The position numbers were made by a program, and so were the translations under genes. Below, in pieces: positions 8,547-16,765 of a DNA stretch of 48,923 nucleotides. Within the stretch, counting starts at the first letter, position 1. Each line of letters begins with the position of its first letter. Source of the stretch: JBFMFR01 sp040752025 (GTDB lineage: Bacteria > Chloroflexota > Anaerolineae > Anaerolineales > UBA4823); assembly GCA_040752025.1 (NCBI GenBank), contig JBFMFR010000054.1, positions 1 through 48,923 on the forward strand, read 5' to 3'. Below the pieces are notes generated by a model. That model was not told the origin of the DNA. It worked only from the letters and a program-made list of their open reading frames with translations, and did no database searches.

Positions 8547-9788
8547 TTACTGAAACCAGGCTGCGCGCACCCAATCCAGGCGCTCCAGGGGCATTTCCCA
8601 CAGGTCCCAGGAGAGGGCCAGGCCGTCGGCACCGGCGGCGCGCACGGCAGCCAGGTCGGCCTGCACCTGGGCCTGGGTCAGGTGGGTGATGCCGGGCATC
8701 TCGACCAGCTCGATGCCGGCCAGCAACTGCTGGCGGAGCGAAGTGCTCCGCAGCACGTCCTGGGAGCGCCCGCGGCGCACTTCGTTTGCCAGGGCCTCGG
8801 GCGGCAGGCCGGGCGAGCGCAGCCCGGCCCGGCTGGCGGGCAGCGGCAGGCGGCTGGCGGAGGAGAGCCAGCCCAGGATTTCGGCCTCGGGAGCGCCGCT
8901 CTCGGCCGCCAGCCAATCGAACAGGCCGAGCAGTTCGAAGGGCAGGCCGGCAGGGCCAAGCGTGTGGGCGTAGCACATGATCTTGATCCAGTCGCAGTGC
9001 GCACCCAGGGCGGACAGGTCTTGCCCGACCATGCGCGCCAGGCAGGGAGAAAAGCAGTCCAATCCGATGGCGAGCCCCCTGGCGCGCGCCAGGGCCGCAG
9101 TGTCGGCGACGAAGCGCGTCACGCTGCGCTGGCGGAAAGCCAGGAAAGCCTGCAAGGCTTGCTGGTCGGGAGCCGGTGGATCGAGCGGGGCGTGCGGGTC
9201 AAGCAGCGCCTGGAGCAGCAGGCGTTTGCCGGTGGGCGAGCTTGCCAGGTGGGCAATGGCTTGTTGGGCGCAGGCCAGATCCAGCCCTTCCGCCGCGGCA
9301 GCCTGCTGGCAGTCCTTGCAGAAGCAAGCCAGGGTGCGGGCTGGGGGGCTGGCGCTTGCGGCAGGGGAGGGGAAGCGCACCCGGTCGAGGAAGACGCCCT
9401 GGTAATCGCCCTGGCGGGTGACTTCGTTCAGGTGTTCGAGGACTGCCTGGCGCACGGCCGGCCGGTTGGGGCAGACGAAGGTGAACTCGGGCATGTTTTG
9501 GAAGCCCGCTACCGCCCGCCCATCCAGGCCAACGGTTTGCCATTCAGCGCGCGGCATGAAAGCGCCATCGCCCGTGAGCAGGGGATGCCAGCGGAACAGG
9601 CGCGCTCCGGCCTGTTGGGCTTCCTGTTGGCAGGTTTCCAGCAAGACCGGCGGCAGGTTCCAACCTACCAACAGATCGGTGATGGGCAGGCGCTGAAAAG
9701 CGGCGCGCAGGCGGTGGCGCACCGTGTTTTGTGGCCGCTCTGCCAGGGTCGGATTGCCTTCCAGGTATTGGAGTGTGAATCGGTTCAC
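8547..9788 (-). CDS. Predicted TIM-barrel glycoside-hydrolase-like protein with CFCxxC motif
   Basis: A 413-residue cytoplasmic-looking protein without signal peptide. Features resemble uncharacterised glycoside-hydrolase-like TIM barrels: GVFLDRVRFP (about 131-140), where the Asp sits at a strand end as in catalytic sites of such barrels, followed by the cysteine cluster CFCKDC (155-160), likely a metal or structural site. Later strands carry GLDCF and WIKIMCYAH. The start is GTG at 9788 with GAGG upstream. The stop of the Vps62-like gene is 6 bp upstream, so the two are probably cotranscribed. No specific activity can be assigned. Confidence 0.65.
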   Translation of the reverse strand: MNRFTLQYLEGNPTLAERPQNTVRHRLRAAFQRLPITDLLVGWNLPPVLLETCQQEAQQAGARLFRWHPLLTGDGAFMPRAEWQTVGLDGRAVAGFQNMPEFTFVCPNRPAVRQAVLEHLNEVTRQGDYQGVFLDRVRFPSPAASASPPARTLACFCKDCQQAAAAEGLDLACAQQAIAHLASSPTGKRLLLQALLDPHAPLDPPAPDQQALQAFLAFRQRSVTRFVADTAALARARGLAIGLDCFSPCLARMVGQDLSALGAHCDWIKIMCYAHTLGPAGLPFELLGLFDWLAAESGAPEAEILGWLSSASRLPLPASRAGLRSPGLPPEALANEVRRGRSQDVLRSTSLRQQLLAGIELVEMPGITHLTQAQVQADLAAVRAAGADGLALSWDLWEMPLERLDWVRAAWFQ

Positions 9789-9794
9789 GCAGCC

Positions 9795-11636
9795 TCAATG
9801 CCTCAGTTCACGCAGATTTTCCCACAGGATGTAGACGCCGGCTGCCAGGACAACGCCGATGACGATTTTCCAGAAGAATTCGAATAAGATCACCAGGGCG
9901 GAGACGATCGCCAGTCCGATCGCCAGGCTGTTGATCAACTGAGCGATCTGGCGGCGAAAGCCCGACTCGATGAATATGAAAATGGAGATCATCACGACCA
10001 GCCCTAGCAGGATATGCTGGCTGTAGAACAGCACCAGGGATACAAAGCCGATCATCAACAGGCCGACGCTCAAGGCGGCCCACAATTCCACCAGGCGATT
10101 GACGCGCATCTGATTGGCGGAGGCGGGCCGGTGAGCGCGTTGGATGTGGTCGCGCGCCGGGTCGCGCTCACCTGCCAGCAGCCGGTTTTCGTAGTGCTGC
10201 AGTGCTTCGAGCATTTTGTGGTCAACCGCCTGTTGGGCGCGTAACTGTTCAACTTCCTGCGAGAGGGCCTGGATTTGCTTGCGCTGCTCCCACTCCAGTA
10301 CCAGCCATTCGGAGCGGTTGCCCAGGGCCGCGTCCATCAGCCCCAGGCGAGCCAGGTCAGCGCTCTTTTGATCGATCTCCTCGTTTCGCTGTTCCAGGCG
10401 CTGTTGTAAGGTCTGCTGTTCCTCGCGCAGGCGCTTCAATGCTTCGCAAGGCGGCGGGAGTTTATCCAACCCGGCCCAGCCCAAGGGATCGTACCAGACG
10501 CGTCGAATGGTGCCATCCCGGTTGTACATCGGCCCGGCAGGGGCGTTCTCGCCGGAGATGGGATCGTGGGCGTACAGGCCCCACAAACCGGCGTATTGCG
10601 AAACCCAAGGAGGAGGTTCAGGACCGATCAAGCGCGGCTCGCACCAACTGTGGTCTCCTTCCGCTCCAATCACCGGGCCGTCGCCGCGGGCGTAATCCAC
10701 GAAAGGCACGCGGAAGACATCCAGGCTGGATGGATTCGCCTGCTTACTACGGTTTGAGTCGCGCCCTAACCAGCGATCCCAGGTTGAATGTAGCCAGTTG
10801 GTCGCACGCGCCAGGGGCCAGAGGAAAGGCAGCTCGATTTCTGCCAGGTATTCGCCGGCCGTGTAGTAGGAAGCATGTGACCCAGCCCCGACGAAAACGA
10901 CCGGGTGCTCGCCGACTTTCTGTAACTCGGGGTCATCCCAGCGGCGGCGCAGGTCGTCTCCGGAGAAATCGTGCGAGGCATAGGCGGCCCATTCGGGTAC
11001 ATATTCACCACTGTCATCCTGGTAAAGGTAGATATTGACCATTTCCCAGTCGGCCTCGTGGTCATTGACGCCGAAGAAAGCCGAACGCCAGTTATTGAAG
11101 GCGTAAAAATACCAGTATTGAAGCACAATCCAGCCACCCTGGCGCACCACGCGCCCGTGATAGCAGTAGTGGTTCTGGCTGGATTGGATTTGCTGGTATT
11201 CGATAGCGGCGGCTGCGCTGGTGTCGCCAGGGACACGCCCGCGCAGCAATAAACTCAGCGAGAAGAGCAGATCGGCGAAGCGGGACGAGTAGCCGACGCG
11301 CGCCAGCCGGCCGGGCCCGGCCTGGAAGCGTTCGGCGGCTTTCGTTTTTTTGCGCTGCTCCTGAAGGTAAGCGATCAACTTGATAACATCCAATGGCTCG
11401 ATGAAGCGCAGATAGTACACCACGTCGGCTCCGCCCGGCCGCGGCTCACTGAGCGCTTCCAGGGTGAGCTCATCCTGGGGAATCAGGCAGATCGCATCTT
11501 CGTTGGGGCGTTGAACCCACAGGCTGCAGGCTTGCACGTAGGGTTCTACGTCCATGGGGAAGAACTTCTCGCCGCGCGTCAGGTGCAATACGGGTTCGAA
11601 ACGGCGGAGCAGGTGCAGGTCAGTATCAGTATCCAT
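9795..11636 (-). CDS. Vps62/DUF946-like protein with coiled coil and C-terminal membrane helices
   Basis: A 613-residue protein in three parts. Residues 1-380 resemble the Vps62/DUF946 family: the opening FEPVLHLTRGEKFFPMDVEPY matches their LRYAP-E-ffP start, and QYWYFYAFNNW...NDHEADWEMVNIYLY matches the W(F/Y)fypyN...HegDWE core; VFVGAGSHASYY is also family-like. Residues about 395-475 form a Glu/Gln/Leu-rich coiled coil. The last 110 residues hold about four hydrophobic helices, anchoring the protein in the membrane. The family is poorly understood and known mainly from fungi, plants and some bacteria. The ATG at 11636 has only a weak ribosome site. It lies in the NanA-like operon and is followed after 6 bp by the hydrolase-like gene. 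Confidence 0.6.
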   Translation of the reverse strand: MDTDTDLHLLRRFEPVLHLTRGEKFFPMDVEPYVQACSLWVQRPNEDAICLIPQDELTLEALSEPRPGGADVVYYLRFIEPLDVIKLIAYLQEQRKKTKAAERFQAGPGRLARVGYSSRFADLLFSLSLLLRGRVPGDTSAAAAIEYQQIQSSQNHYCYHGRVVRQGGWIVLQYWYFYAFNNWRSAFFGVNDHEADWEMVNIYLYQDDSGEYVPEWAAYASHDFSGDDLRRRWDDPELQKVGEHPVVFVGAGSHASYYTAGEYLAEIELPFLWPLARATNWLHSTWDRWLGRDSNRSKQANPSSLDVFRVPFVDYARGDGPVIGAEGDHSWCEPRLIGPEPPPWVSQYAGLWGLYAHDPISGENAPAGPMYNRDGTIRRVWYDPLGWAGLDKLPPPCEALKRLREEQQTLQQRLEQRNEEIDQKSADLARLGLMDAALGNRSEWLVLEWEQRKQIQALSQEVEQLRAQQAVDHKMLEALQHYENRLLAGERDPARDHIQRAHRPASANQMRVNRLVELWAALSVGLLMIGFVSLVLFYSQHILLGLVVMISIFIFIESGFRRQIAQLINSLAIGLAIVSALVILFEFFWKIVIGVVLAAGVYILWENLRELRH

Positions 11637-11675
11637 AGGTCAATCCGGGTTTCAAGCTTTGTGTCGCCAGGCGCT

Positions 11676-12230
11676 CTATTCTGTGCGCAGAGATTGGAAG
11701 GCCACCTGAATTTCGTAATGATTCAGGTAGAAGACCATGAAGATGCTATAGGCCATCACCAGGTAGACGTAGGGGTGGCGGAAGTAGAAATAGATTGCCA
11801 GAGATAGCACCATCAAGGCTACTTGCAGCAACAATGCCAGGGCCCAGGCCGGTCGCCAGGTGCCCAGGAAGAACAGGCTGACCAGCAATACAGCGGGCGC
11901 CAGCCAGGAGAAGGGGATGGCGGTGACGATGCGACCTGGGATGGCTATGGTCGCATCCGGGAAATAGAACAGGATGTCCAGCGTTTGTGTGCTTTCAACT
12001 TCAACCCGGGGCAGGATGAATTTGCCATCTTGGATGAACATCACCAGGTGCGCTTCGGGTCGCTGGACGAAGTTGATGACCACCAACGTAGGGAAGATGG
12101 CGAACAGGAAAAAGGCTTGCAGCAGGAGCAGCAGCCCAACTAGAGTGACGCTGGCTTTGCGCGGCGCTTTACGCCTGCTTGCGGTTGAAGTTTCAGACTC
12201 TTTACCGGGTAGTGATTGGCTGTAAGTCAT
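11676..12230 (-). CDS. Four-helix membrane protein of unknown function
   Basis: A 184-residue protein with a basic cytoplasmic N-terminus (Arg/Lys-rich to residue 25) and about four predicted membrane helices (near 30-52, 104-123, 127-148, 153-170), separated by a roughly 50-residue extracytoplasmic segment between helices 1 and 2. I recognise no family. ATG 12230 was chosen because it overlaps the upstream NanA-like stop as ATGA and has GGAG 9 bases before it, indicating translational coupling. It is followed after 39 bp by the Vps62-like gene. Confidence 0.6.
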   Translation of the reverse strand: MTYSQSLPGKESETSTASRRKAPRKASVTLVGLLLLLQAFFLFAIFPTLVVINFVQRPEAHLVMFIQDGKFILPRVEVESTQTLDILFYFPDATIAIPGRIVTAIPFSWLAPAVLLVSLFFLGTWRPAWALALLLQVALMVLSLAIYFYFRHPYVYLVMAYSIFMVFYLNHYEIQVAFQSLRTE

Positions 12231-13174
12231 GGCGCTTGTCTCCTCTGGCCCCATTCGAAGAAGCCGATGGACTGCATTTCTGCTCGCAGGGTTTCGAGCT
12301 GCTGTGCTGTTGGATTGGTGAGCGGCAGGCGCAGCGGGCCGCAGTCCAGGCCGATGATCTTCATCATGGCTTTCATGGCGGGCAGGTTGGTGGCAGCCGT
12401 GGCGTAGCGGTTGATCGCTTCCAGCATGCGGACGGATAATCCCTGCAACCTTTGGGCTTCGTTCAGTTCGCCGCGACGGTAAGCGGCGATGATCTGGTTG
12501 TAGAGTGGGGCGGCGAAGTTGTAAGTGGTGCCTACCGCGCCCTGGGCGCCGCCCACCAGCCCGGCGAGCAGCATTTCATCTGAGCCAAAGAGCATGTTGA
12601 AGCGTCCGGACTCCAGGCTGGCACAAGCCTGCAGCTCGAAGACGGTGAAATCGCTGTATTTGACGCCGGTCAGGTTGGGCAGGTGTTGGGCGCCGAGCTG
12701 CAGGAAGCGCACGACATCGATGCGGGCGGCGGTCAGGCGGGGGATGTGGTAGTAATAGAAGGGCAGTCCCGGCGCTCCAGCCGTGATGTCTGCCAGGCAG
12801 TCCAAGAGTGTCTCCAGCGAGTCGATGCGGAAATAGACGGGCGGGACGGCTGAAATGGCATCGGCGCCGATCGCCTGGGCATGGGCGGCAAGCTGGCGCG
12901 CTTCGGCCAGGCTGTCGTGCCCTACCTGGACGATGACCGGCAGCCGGCCAGCCGCGGCCTGCACGTAGGCCTCAACCACGGCCTGGCGCTCGGCGCTGGT
13001 CAGGGAAGGCCCCTCGCCGGTGCTGCCGCACACGTACAAACCGGCTGCGCCGTTCTGAACCAGGTGTTCTACCAGTCGGGGAACCATCTCGAGGTGCAGG
13101 CTGCCGTCGGCGTGCATTGGGGAGAATACCGCTGGCACCAGGCCTGTTATCCACAATTGCTTGACTTGGGTCAT
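12227..13174 (-). CDS. DapA/NanA-family aldolase (N-acetylneuraminate lyase-like)
   Basis: A 315-residue class I aldolase of the dihydrodipicolinate synthase/N-acetylneuraminate lyase family, the usual length. Visible hallmarks are GSTGEG (50-55), the active-site Tyr in YYYHIP (140-145) and the Schiff-base Lys172 in GVKYSD. The YxxHIP form and GSTGE favour N-acetylneuraminate lyase or a related sugar-acid aldolase over true DapA. It would cleave or form a pyruvate-containing sugar acid in the cytoplasm. It heads a minus-strand operon and overlaps the next gene by 4 bp. Upstream is an A/G-rich but weak ribosome site. Confidence 0.8.
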   Translation of the reverse strand: MTQVKQLWITGLVPAVFSPMHADGSLHLEMVPRLVEHLVQNGAAGLYVCGSTGEGPSLTSAERQAVVEAYVQAAAGRLPVIVQVGHDSLAEARQLAAHAQAIGADAISAVPPVYFRIDSLETLLDCLADITAGAPGLPFYYYHIPRLTAARIDVVRFLQLGAQHLPNLTGVKYSDFTVFELQACASLESGRFNMLFGSDEMLLAGLVGGAQGAVGTTYNFAAPLYNQIIAAYRRGELNEAQRLQGLSVRMLEAINRYATAATNLPAMKAMMKIIGLDCGPLRLPLTNPTAQQLETLRAEMQSIGFFEWGQRRQAP

Positions 13175-13237
13175 GTCTTTTTCTCGAAGAGCCGGGCTCC
13201 GTTACCGGCAAAATGTATTTGCTGGGTTTTGTGCAAA

Positions 13238-13789
13238 TTATGGCAGGCTGGTGGCCATATGTTCGAAAAGGGCGCGGGTCAGCAGAGTGTCATCTTTGGC
13301 GCGGTGGGAGTTCGGCAGGGGAATGCGGCATTGGCGCCCGGCGTCCTCCAGTTTTTGCCATTTCCAGGCGCCGCTGAAATCGGTATACATTTTCATGATG
13401 TCGAATACTTGCCAGGTCGGTGTGCGCCAGGGCAGGCCGTTGGCCAGGTGGCTCTGCTGGAGCATACGCTGGTCGAACTCGGCGTTGTACATGCCGACCA
13501 GGCGATTGCGCAGCAACTCTTCAACCTGAGGCCAGATTTGCAGCCAGGTGGGCGATTGGGCAACCATCTCGTTAGTGATGCCGTGGATGCGCATCGTGTC
13601 GAGTGGGATGGGGCGGCGCGGGCGCACCAGGGCATCCAGCAGCACTTCTCCAGCATGGTCGATGAGGCAGATTTCAACGATCTCGGCGCTGTTGTGCAGA
13701 CCGGTGGTCTCGGTATCCATAAAGATGGGCCGGGCGTCCCAAATTTCACGGGCGCGCTGGATAACGGAATTGCGGAAGGAAGATGGCAT
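13238..13789 (-). CDS. DnaQ-like DEDDh 3'-5' exonuclease
   Basis: A 183-residue single-domain exonuclease of the DEDDh family. All catalytic motifs are visible: Exo I DTETTG near residue 25, HGIT and the Exo II YNAEFDQRML, and Exo III HRAKDD carrying His and the last Asp. It acts as a stand-alone proofreading- or RNase T/oligoribonuclease-type nuclease. ATG 13789 is preceded by GAGGTGATT, but TATAAT (13799-13804, minus strand) lies 9 bp upstream, so the transcript may start at the ATG itself. Not clearly in an operon with its neighbours. Confidence 0.85.
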   Translation of the reverse strand: MPSSFRNSVIQRAREIWDARPIFMDTETTGLHNSAEIVEICLIDHAGEVLLDALVRPRRPIPLDTMRIHGITNEMVAQSPTWLQIWPQVEELLRNRLVGMYNAEFDQRMLQQSHLANGLPWRTPTWQVFDIMKMYTDFSGAWKWQKLEDAGRQCRIPLPNSHRAKDDTLLTRALFEHMATSLP

Positions 13790-13882
13790 AATCACCTCAT
13801 TATATCGATAATCTTACCGCTATTACGCAGACATCGCAAGTTCATGCAGGTTTTTGAACCTGGCTTGAGGTTCGTTTCAAAG

Positions 13883-15388
13883 CTAACGCGTGAGAGGAAT
13901 GCGTAGTTCACAAACTGTTTCATCGAACTCGAAACCAGGCCGTACCAGCAAGGTGTAATGACCAGCGAGCGGATCGACATCGAAAGATACCTGGGTGCGG
14001 TGGCGTTCGCCGGGTTGGATCACATCCTGGTACAATCCACCGCCGTTTTGGATGAAAAGATAACCCGTGGAAGCTTTATCCGCAGGGAATGATAGAATCC
14101 TGCGATCCAACTCGCCTTCTACGAGATAATCGCCATTCCAAATCTGAACAGGGTAGGAGGCCAGGTTGGTGAATTCCAGTTCCACGACCAGGAAGGTCCC
14201 TTTGGCGTGGTGCTCGAAAAGATCGCGTTGGAAACTGGGGTTGGCCAGTAAGCGGGCATTCAATATTGCGCCGCAATGAAACGGACTGCCGATTTCGGGC
14301 AAGGGCCCATCCTCGGGCAGCGGTGTGGCCGCGGCAAGCAGGGTTGGGTCAGCGCGCTCGACGGGGGTGGGCACACTGGAGGGGCTGACGGCGAAGCGGC
14401 TTTTGAGCACCTGGTAGATGTAATTCTGCCATAATTGGATCACATCGTTGGCCTGGTAATTGTGCGAGCTGAAGGTTTGCAGGATCATGCGCCCGCCCAT
14501 GCAGCTCACCAGTGTGCCATGATCTGTCTGCCAGGCCGGATTGGTGCTGGCCAGGATGGTCGCATCCCCCACGGGTTTGCCGCCCTGGTAGCGAACGGCC
14601 ATCAAGTCGCCAATGTCGCCTGACCACAGGCTGGCAGCGTTGTGTAAGCTGGGCACCTGGTGCGGCTCGTTGAAGATAGGGTGGTTGGGATGCAGCCAGT
14701 AAAAGACGCTCGGGTCGAGGCTCTGCCAATCGGCCTGGAACTGTACGCCACAGCGCGTCAGCAGGCGGGAGACTTTGCCTTGCGGAGCGGTATCCAGGTC
14801 CCAGTATTCGATGATAGCGGCGGCGCCATTTTCCACACGATCATCGATCATCTCGAAATAATCACCGCCGAAGTCGCGGCGGGCTTCGGCCGCGGTGATC
14901 ACCAGGTCCCATTCTGTAGCGGAAAGCAGTTGGCTCTTGAACCAGCCCGTGGCGCTGCCTACATCCAGGTAGAAATAGTCATCCCGATCCAGGGCCTCTT
15001 TGACGTAACGGACATAACCAGAAGCGGACATGTTCTCGAAGAGCAAGATCCTGGCAGCTTTCATGCGCCGATCCAGATCCGGAATGACGCCTTCAGGCGT
15101 GACCGGCAGAGGCGTTTCGAGCGGCAAAGCGGGTGTTGGTGAGGGCGTTTGGAGAGGTTCAACAGTGGTGGTTGCCAGAGTGCTTTCAGCCTGGCTGGTG
15201 AGAGCAGTGTCCGTCAGGGCGATGTCTGTTTGCACCAGCATGGTTTGCTGCACGCGCACAGCGACCAGGGTTTCTTGCAAGCTGGCATTGGGGTTGAACA
15301 ACTGGCAGGCAGGCGCCCACAGCAGCGCTGCCAACACCCACAGCGCGGCGATCCGGGCCTTTTTCCCTAGCATGATTTTTCGCACCAT
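13883..15388 (-). CDS. Large lipoprotein with GATase-like domain, function unknown
   Basis: A 501-residue predicted lipoprotein: basic start, hydrophobic helix and lipobox-like WAPAC with Cys28, then a Gln/Thr/Ala-rich segment and a Thr/Pro linker (to about residue 100). The central region (about 110-345) has a pattern seen in class I glutamine-amidotransferase-like folds (KAARILLFENMSASGY, WDLVITAAEAR, GTLVSCMGGRMILQTFSSH). The C-terminal 120 residues look like a beta-sandwich (VVELEFTNLASYPVQIW). GGAG 7 bases before ATG 15388 supports the start. It is exposed outside the membrane; no enzyme activity can be assigned. Confidence 0.6.
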   Translation of the reverse strand: MVRKIMLGKKARIAALWVLAALLWAPACQLFNPNASLQETLVAVRVQQTMLVQTDIALTDTALTSQAESTLATTTVEPLQTPSPTPALPLETPLPVTPEGVIPDLDRRMKAARILLFENMSASGYVRYVKEALDRDDYFYLDVGSATGWFKSQLLSATEWDLVITAAEARRDFGGDYFEMIDDRVENGAAAIIEYWDLDTAPQGKVSRLLTRCGVQFQADWQSLDPSVFYWLHPNHPIFNEPHQVPSLHNAASLWSGDIGDLMAVRYQGGKPVGDATILASTNPAWQTDHGTLVSCMGGRMILQTFSSHNYQANDVIQLWQNYIYQVLKSRFAVSPSSVPTPVERADPTLLAAATPLPEDGPLPEIGSPFHCGAILNARLLANPSFQRDLFEHHAKGTFLVVELEFTNLASYPVQIWNGDYLVEGELDRRILSFPADKASTGYLFIQNGGGLYQDVIQPGERHRTQVSFDVDPLAGHYTLLVRPGFEFDETVCELRIPLTR

Positions 15389-15489
15389 TAATTACTCCAT
15401 ATCGGTAGATATCCAGGATTTTACCCGATTCGGCCGGGGTGTGGAGCAGTCCCTGCCGAAAAGCGCGACCCTATGATATCATCCAGCGC

Positions 15490-16266
15490 ATGGCAAATGA
15501 AAACCTTTCTGATTACTTGAAGTTTATTACCGAGACCGCTTACCTGGCGGGCCGGCTGACCCTGGGTTATTACCAGGCCGGCGTGCGAGCCGATTTCAAG
15601 GCCGACGACACCCCGGTTACCGCCGCAGACCGCCAGGCCGAGGCATTGATCCGGCAGCGCATCGAGGCGCGCTATCCGGATCACGCCATCTTGGGCGAAG
15701 AATACGGGCAGGATGAACGCCAGGGGGCCAGCCATCGCTGGATCATCGATCCAATCGATGGCACGAAATCCTTCGTGCGCGGCGTGCCGCTTTACGCCGT
15801 GTTGATCGGCCTGGAGATCGAAGGCCAGGTAGAGGTGGGGGCGGCCTATTTCCCGGCTTTGGATGAAATGCTGGCGGCAGCGCACACGAATGGCTGCTGG
15901 TGGAACGGACGACCGGCGCACGTGTCCACTGTGGACAGGCTGGCCCGGGCGGTACTTTCCTGCACATCCACGCAGACCTTCGCCATGTTCAATCGCCAGA
16001 AGGCCTGGGAGCGTTTGCTGCGAGCGTGTTATTTTCAGACGGGTTGGAGCGACGCTTATGGTTACCTGCTGGTGGCAACCGGAAGGATCGAGATCATGCT
16101 CGACCCGGTGATGAGCGTATGGGACTGCGGGCCCTTCCCGCCGATCTTCCGCGAGGCGGGCGGCTATTTTGGCGATTGGCAGGGCAACCCGACGATCTAC
16201 GCCAAGGAGGCCCTGGCGACGAACCAGGCGCTGCTGCCTGAAGTGCTGAAATTGATCCAGGGGTGA
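15490..16266 (+). CDS. hisN: Inositol-monophosphatase-family phosphatase, histidinol-phosphatase (HisN) type
   Basis: A 258-residue Mg2+-dependent phosphatase of the IMPase superfamily. Metal ligands are visible in GEEYG (69-73), DPIDGTKSF (87-95) and WDCGP (211-215). The DPIDGTKSFVRG form and the lack of the inositol-specific features favour the histidinol-phosphatase/HisN subgroup, which dephosphorylates L-histidinol phosphate in histidine synthesis; no other his gene is nearby, so another phosphomonoester is possible. ATG 15490 follows TATGAT (15472-15477) by 12 bp and lacks a ribosome site, so the mRNA leader may be very short. Confidence 0.75.
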   Translation: MANENLSDYLKFITETAYLAGRLTLGYYQAGVRADFKADDTPVTAADRQAEALIRQRIEARYPDHAILGEEYGQDERQGASHRWIIDPIDGTKSFVRGVPLYAVLIGLEIEGQVEVGAAYFPALDEMLAAAHTNGCWWNGRPAHVSTVDRLARAVLSCTSTQTFAMFNRQKAWERLLRACYFQTGWSDAYGYLLVATGRIEIMLDPVMSVWDCGPFPPIFREAGGYFGDWQGNPTIYAKEALATNQALLPEVLKLIQG

Positions 16267-16309
16267 GGTTATTTGGCTGGTAATAAAGAATGGGAGCGAA
16301 CGCAAACGC

Positions 16310-16750
16310 ATGAGCACAAAGATTGCAGAGACGCTTGCACGAGAAGGTGTGCAGGATTTATTGGCGCGGCCGCTGCTGGCGCGCCTGGCTACCTGTGATT
16401 CCAAGACGCTGCAGCCGCATGTGGTGCCGGTGTGGTACATGTGGGAACAAGGGGCGGTGTGGATCAGTACATTCCGCGCGACGCGCAAGGTGCGTGAATT
16501 GCAGGAAAATCCCAAAGTTTCCGTGGCCGTGGATACAGACGAGGCCGGGCTGCCCGTGCGGGCGGTGATTTTCGAGGGTGAAGCCGAGTGGGTTACCGAT
16601 CACGGCGCAGCAAAAGAGATCGGCGGGCGTATCTATACCCGCTACCTGGGCCCTGAAGGTGTTTTAGAGGCGGAGCCGCAATCCTGGTTGGATGATGAGC
16701 AGCACCTGGTGCTCAAACTGGTTCCCAGGCGGGTATTCGCCTGGGGGTAA
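16310..16750 (+). CDS. PNPOx-fold flavin/deazaflavin-binding protein
   Basis: A 146-residue protein of the pyridoxamine-5'-phosphate-oxidase-like split-barrel family. LARLATCD, PHVVPVWYMWEQGAVWISTF and the Arg-Lys pair in TRKVRELQENPKVSVAVD match the usual cofactor-binding strands; the C-terminal WLDDEQHLVLKLVPRRVFAW is also typical. Such small members bind FMN, F420 or heme. It follows the phosphatase gene by 43 bp on the same strand and may be cotranscribed. Substrate unknown. Confidence 0.75.
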   Translation: MSTKIAETLAREGVQDLLARPLLARLATCDSKTLQPHVVPVWYMWEQGAVWISTFRATRKVRELQENPKVSVAVDTDEAGLPVRAVIFEGEAEWVTDHGAAKEIGGRIYTRYLGPEGVLEAEPQSWLDDEQHLVLKLVPRRVFAWG

Positions 16751-16765
16751 GATCCGGTGTTTTGC

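Noticed and set aside
8682..9887. A 401-codon plus-strand frame
   Set aside because: It is antisense to the hydrolase-like gene and shows only repetitive Gly/Gln/Arg composition.
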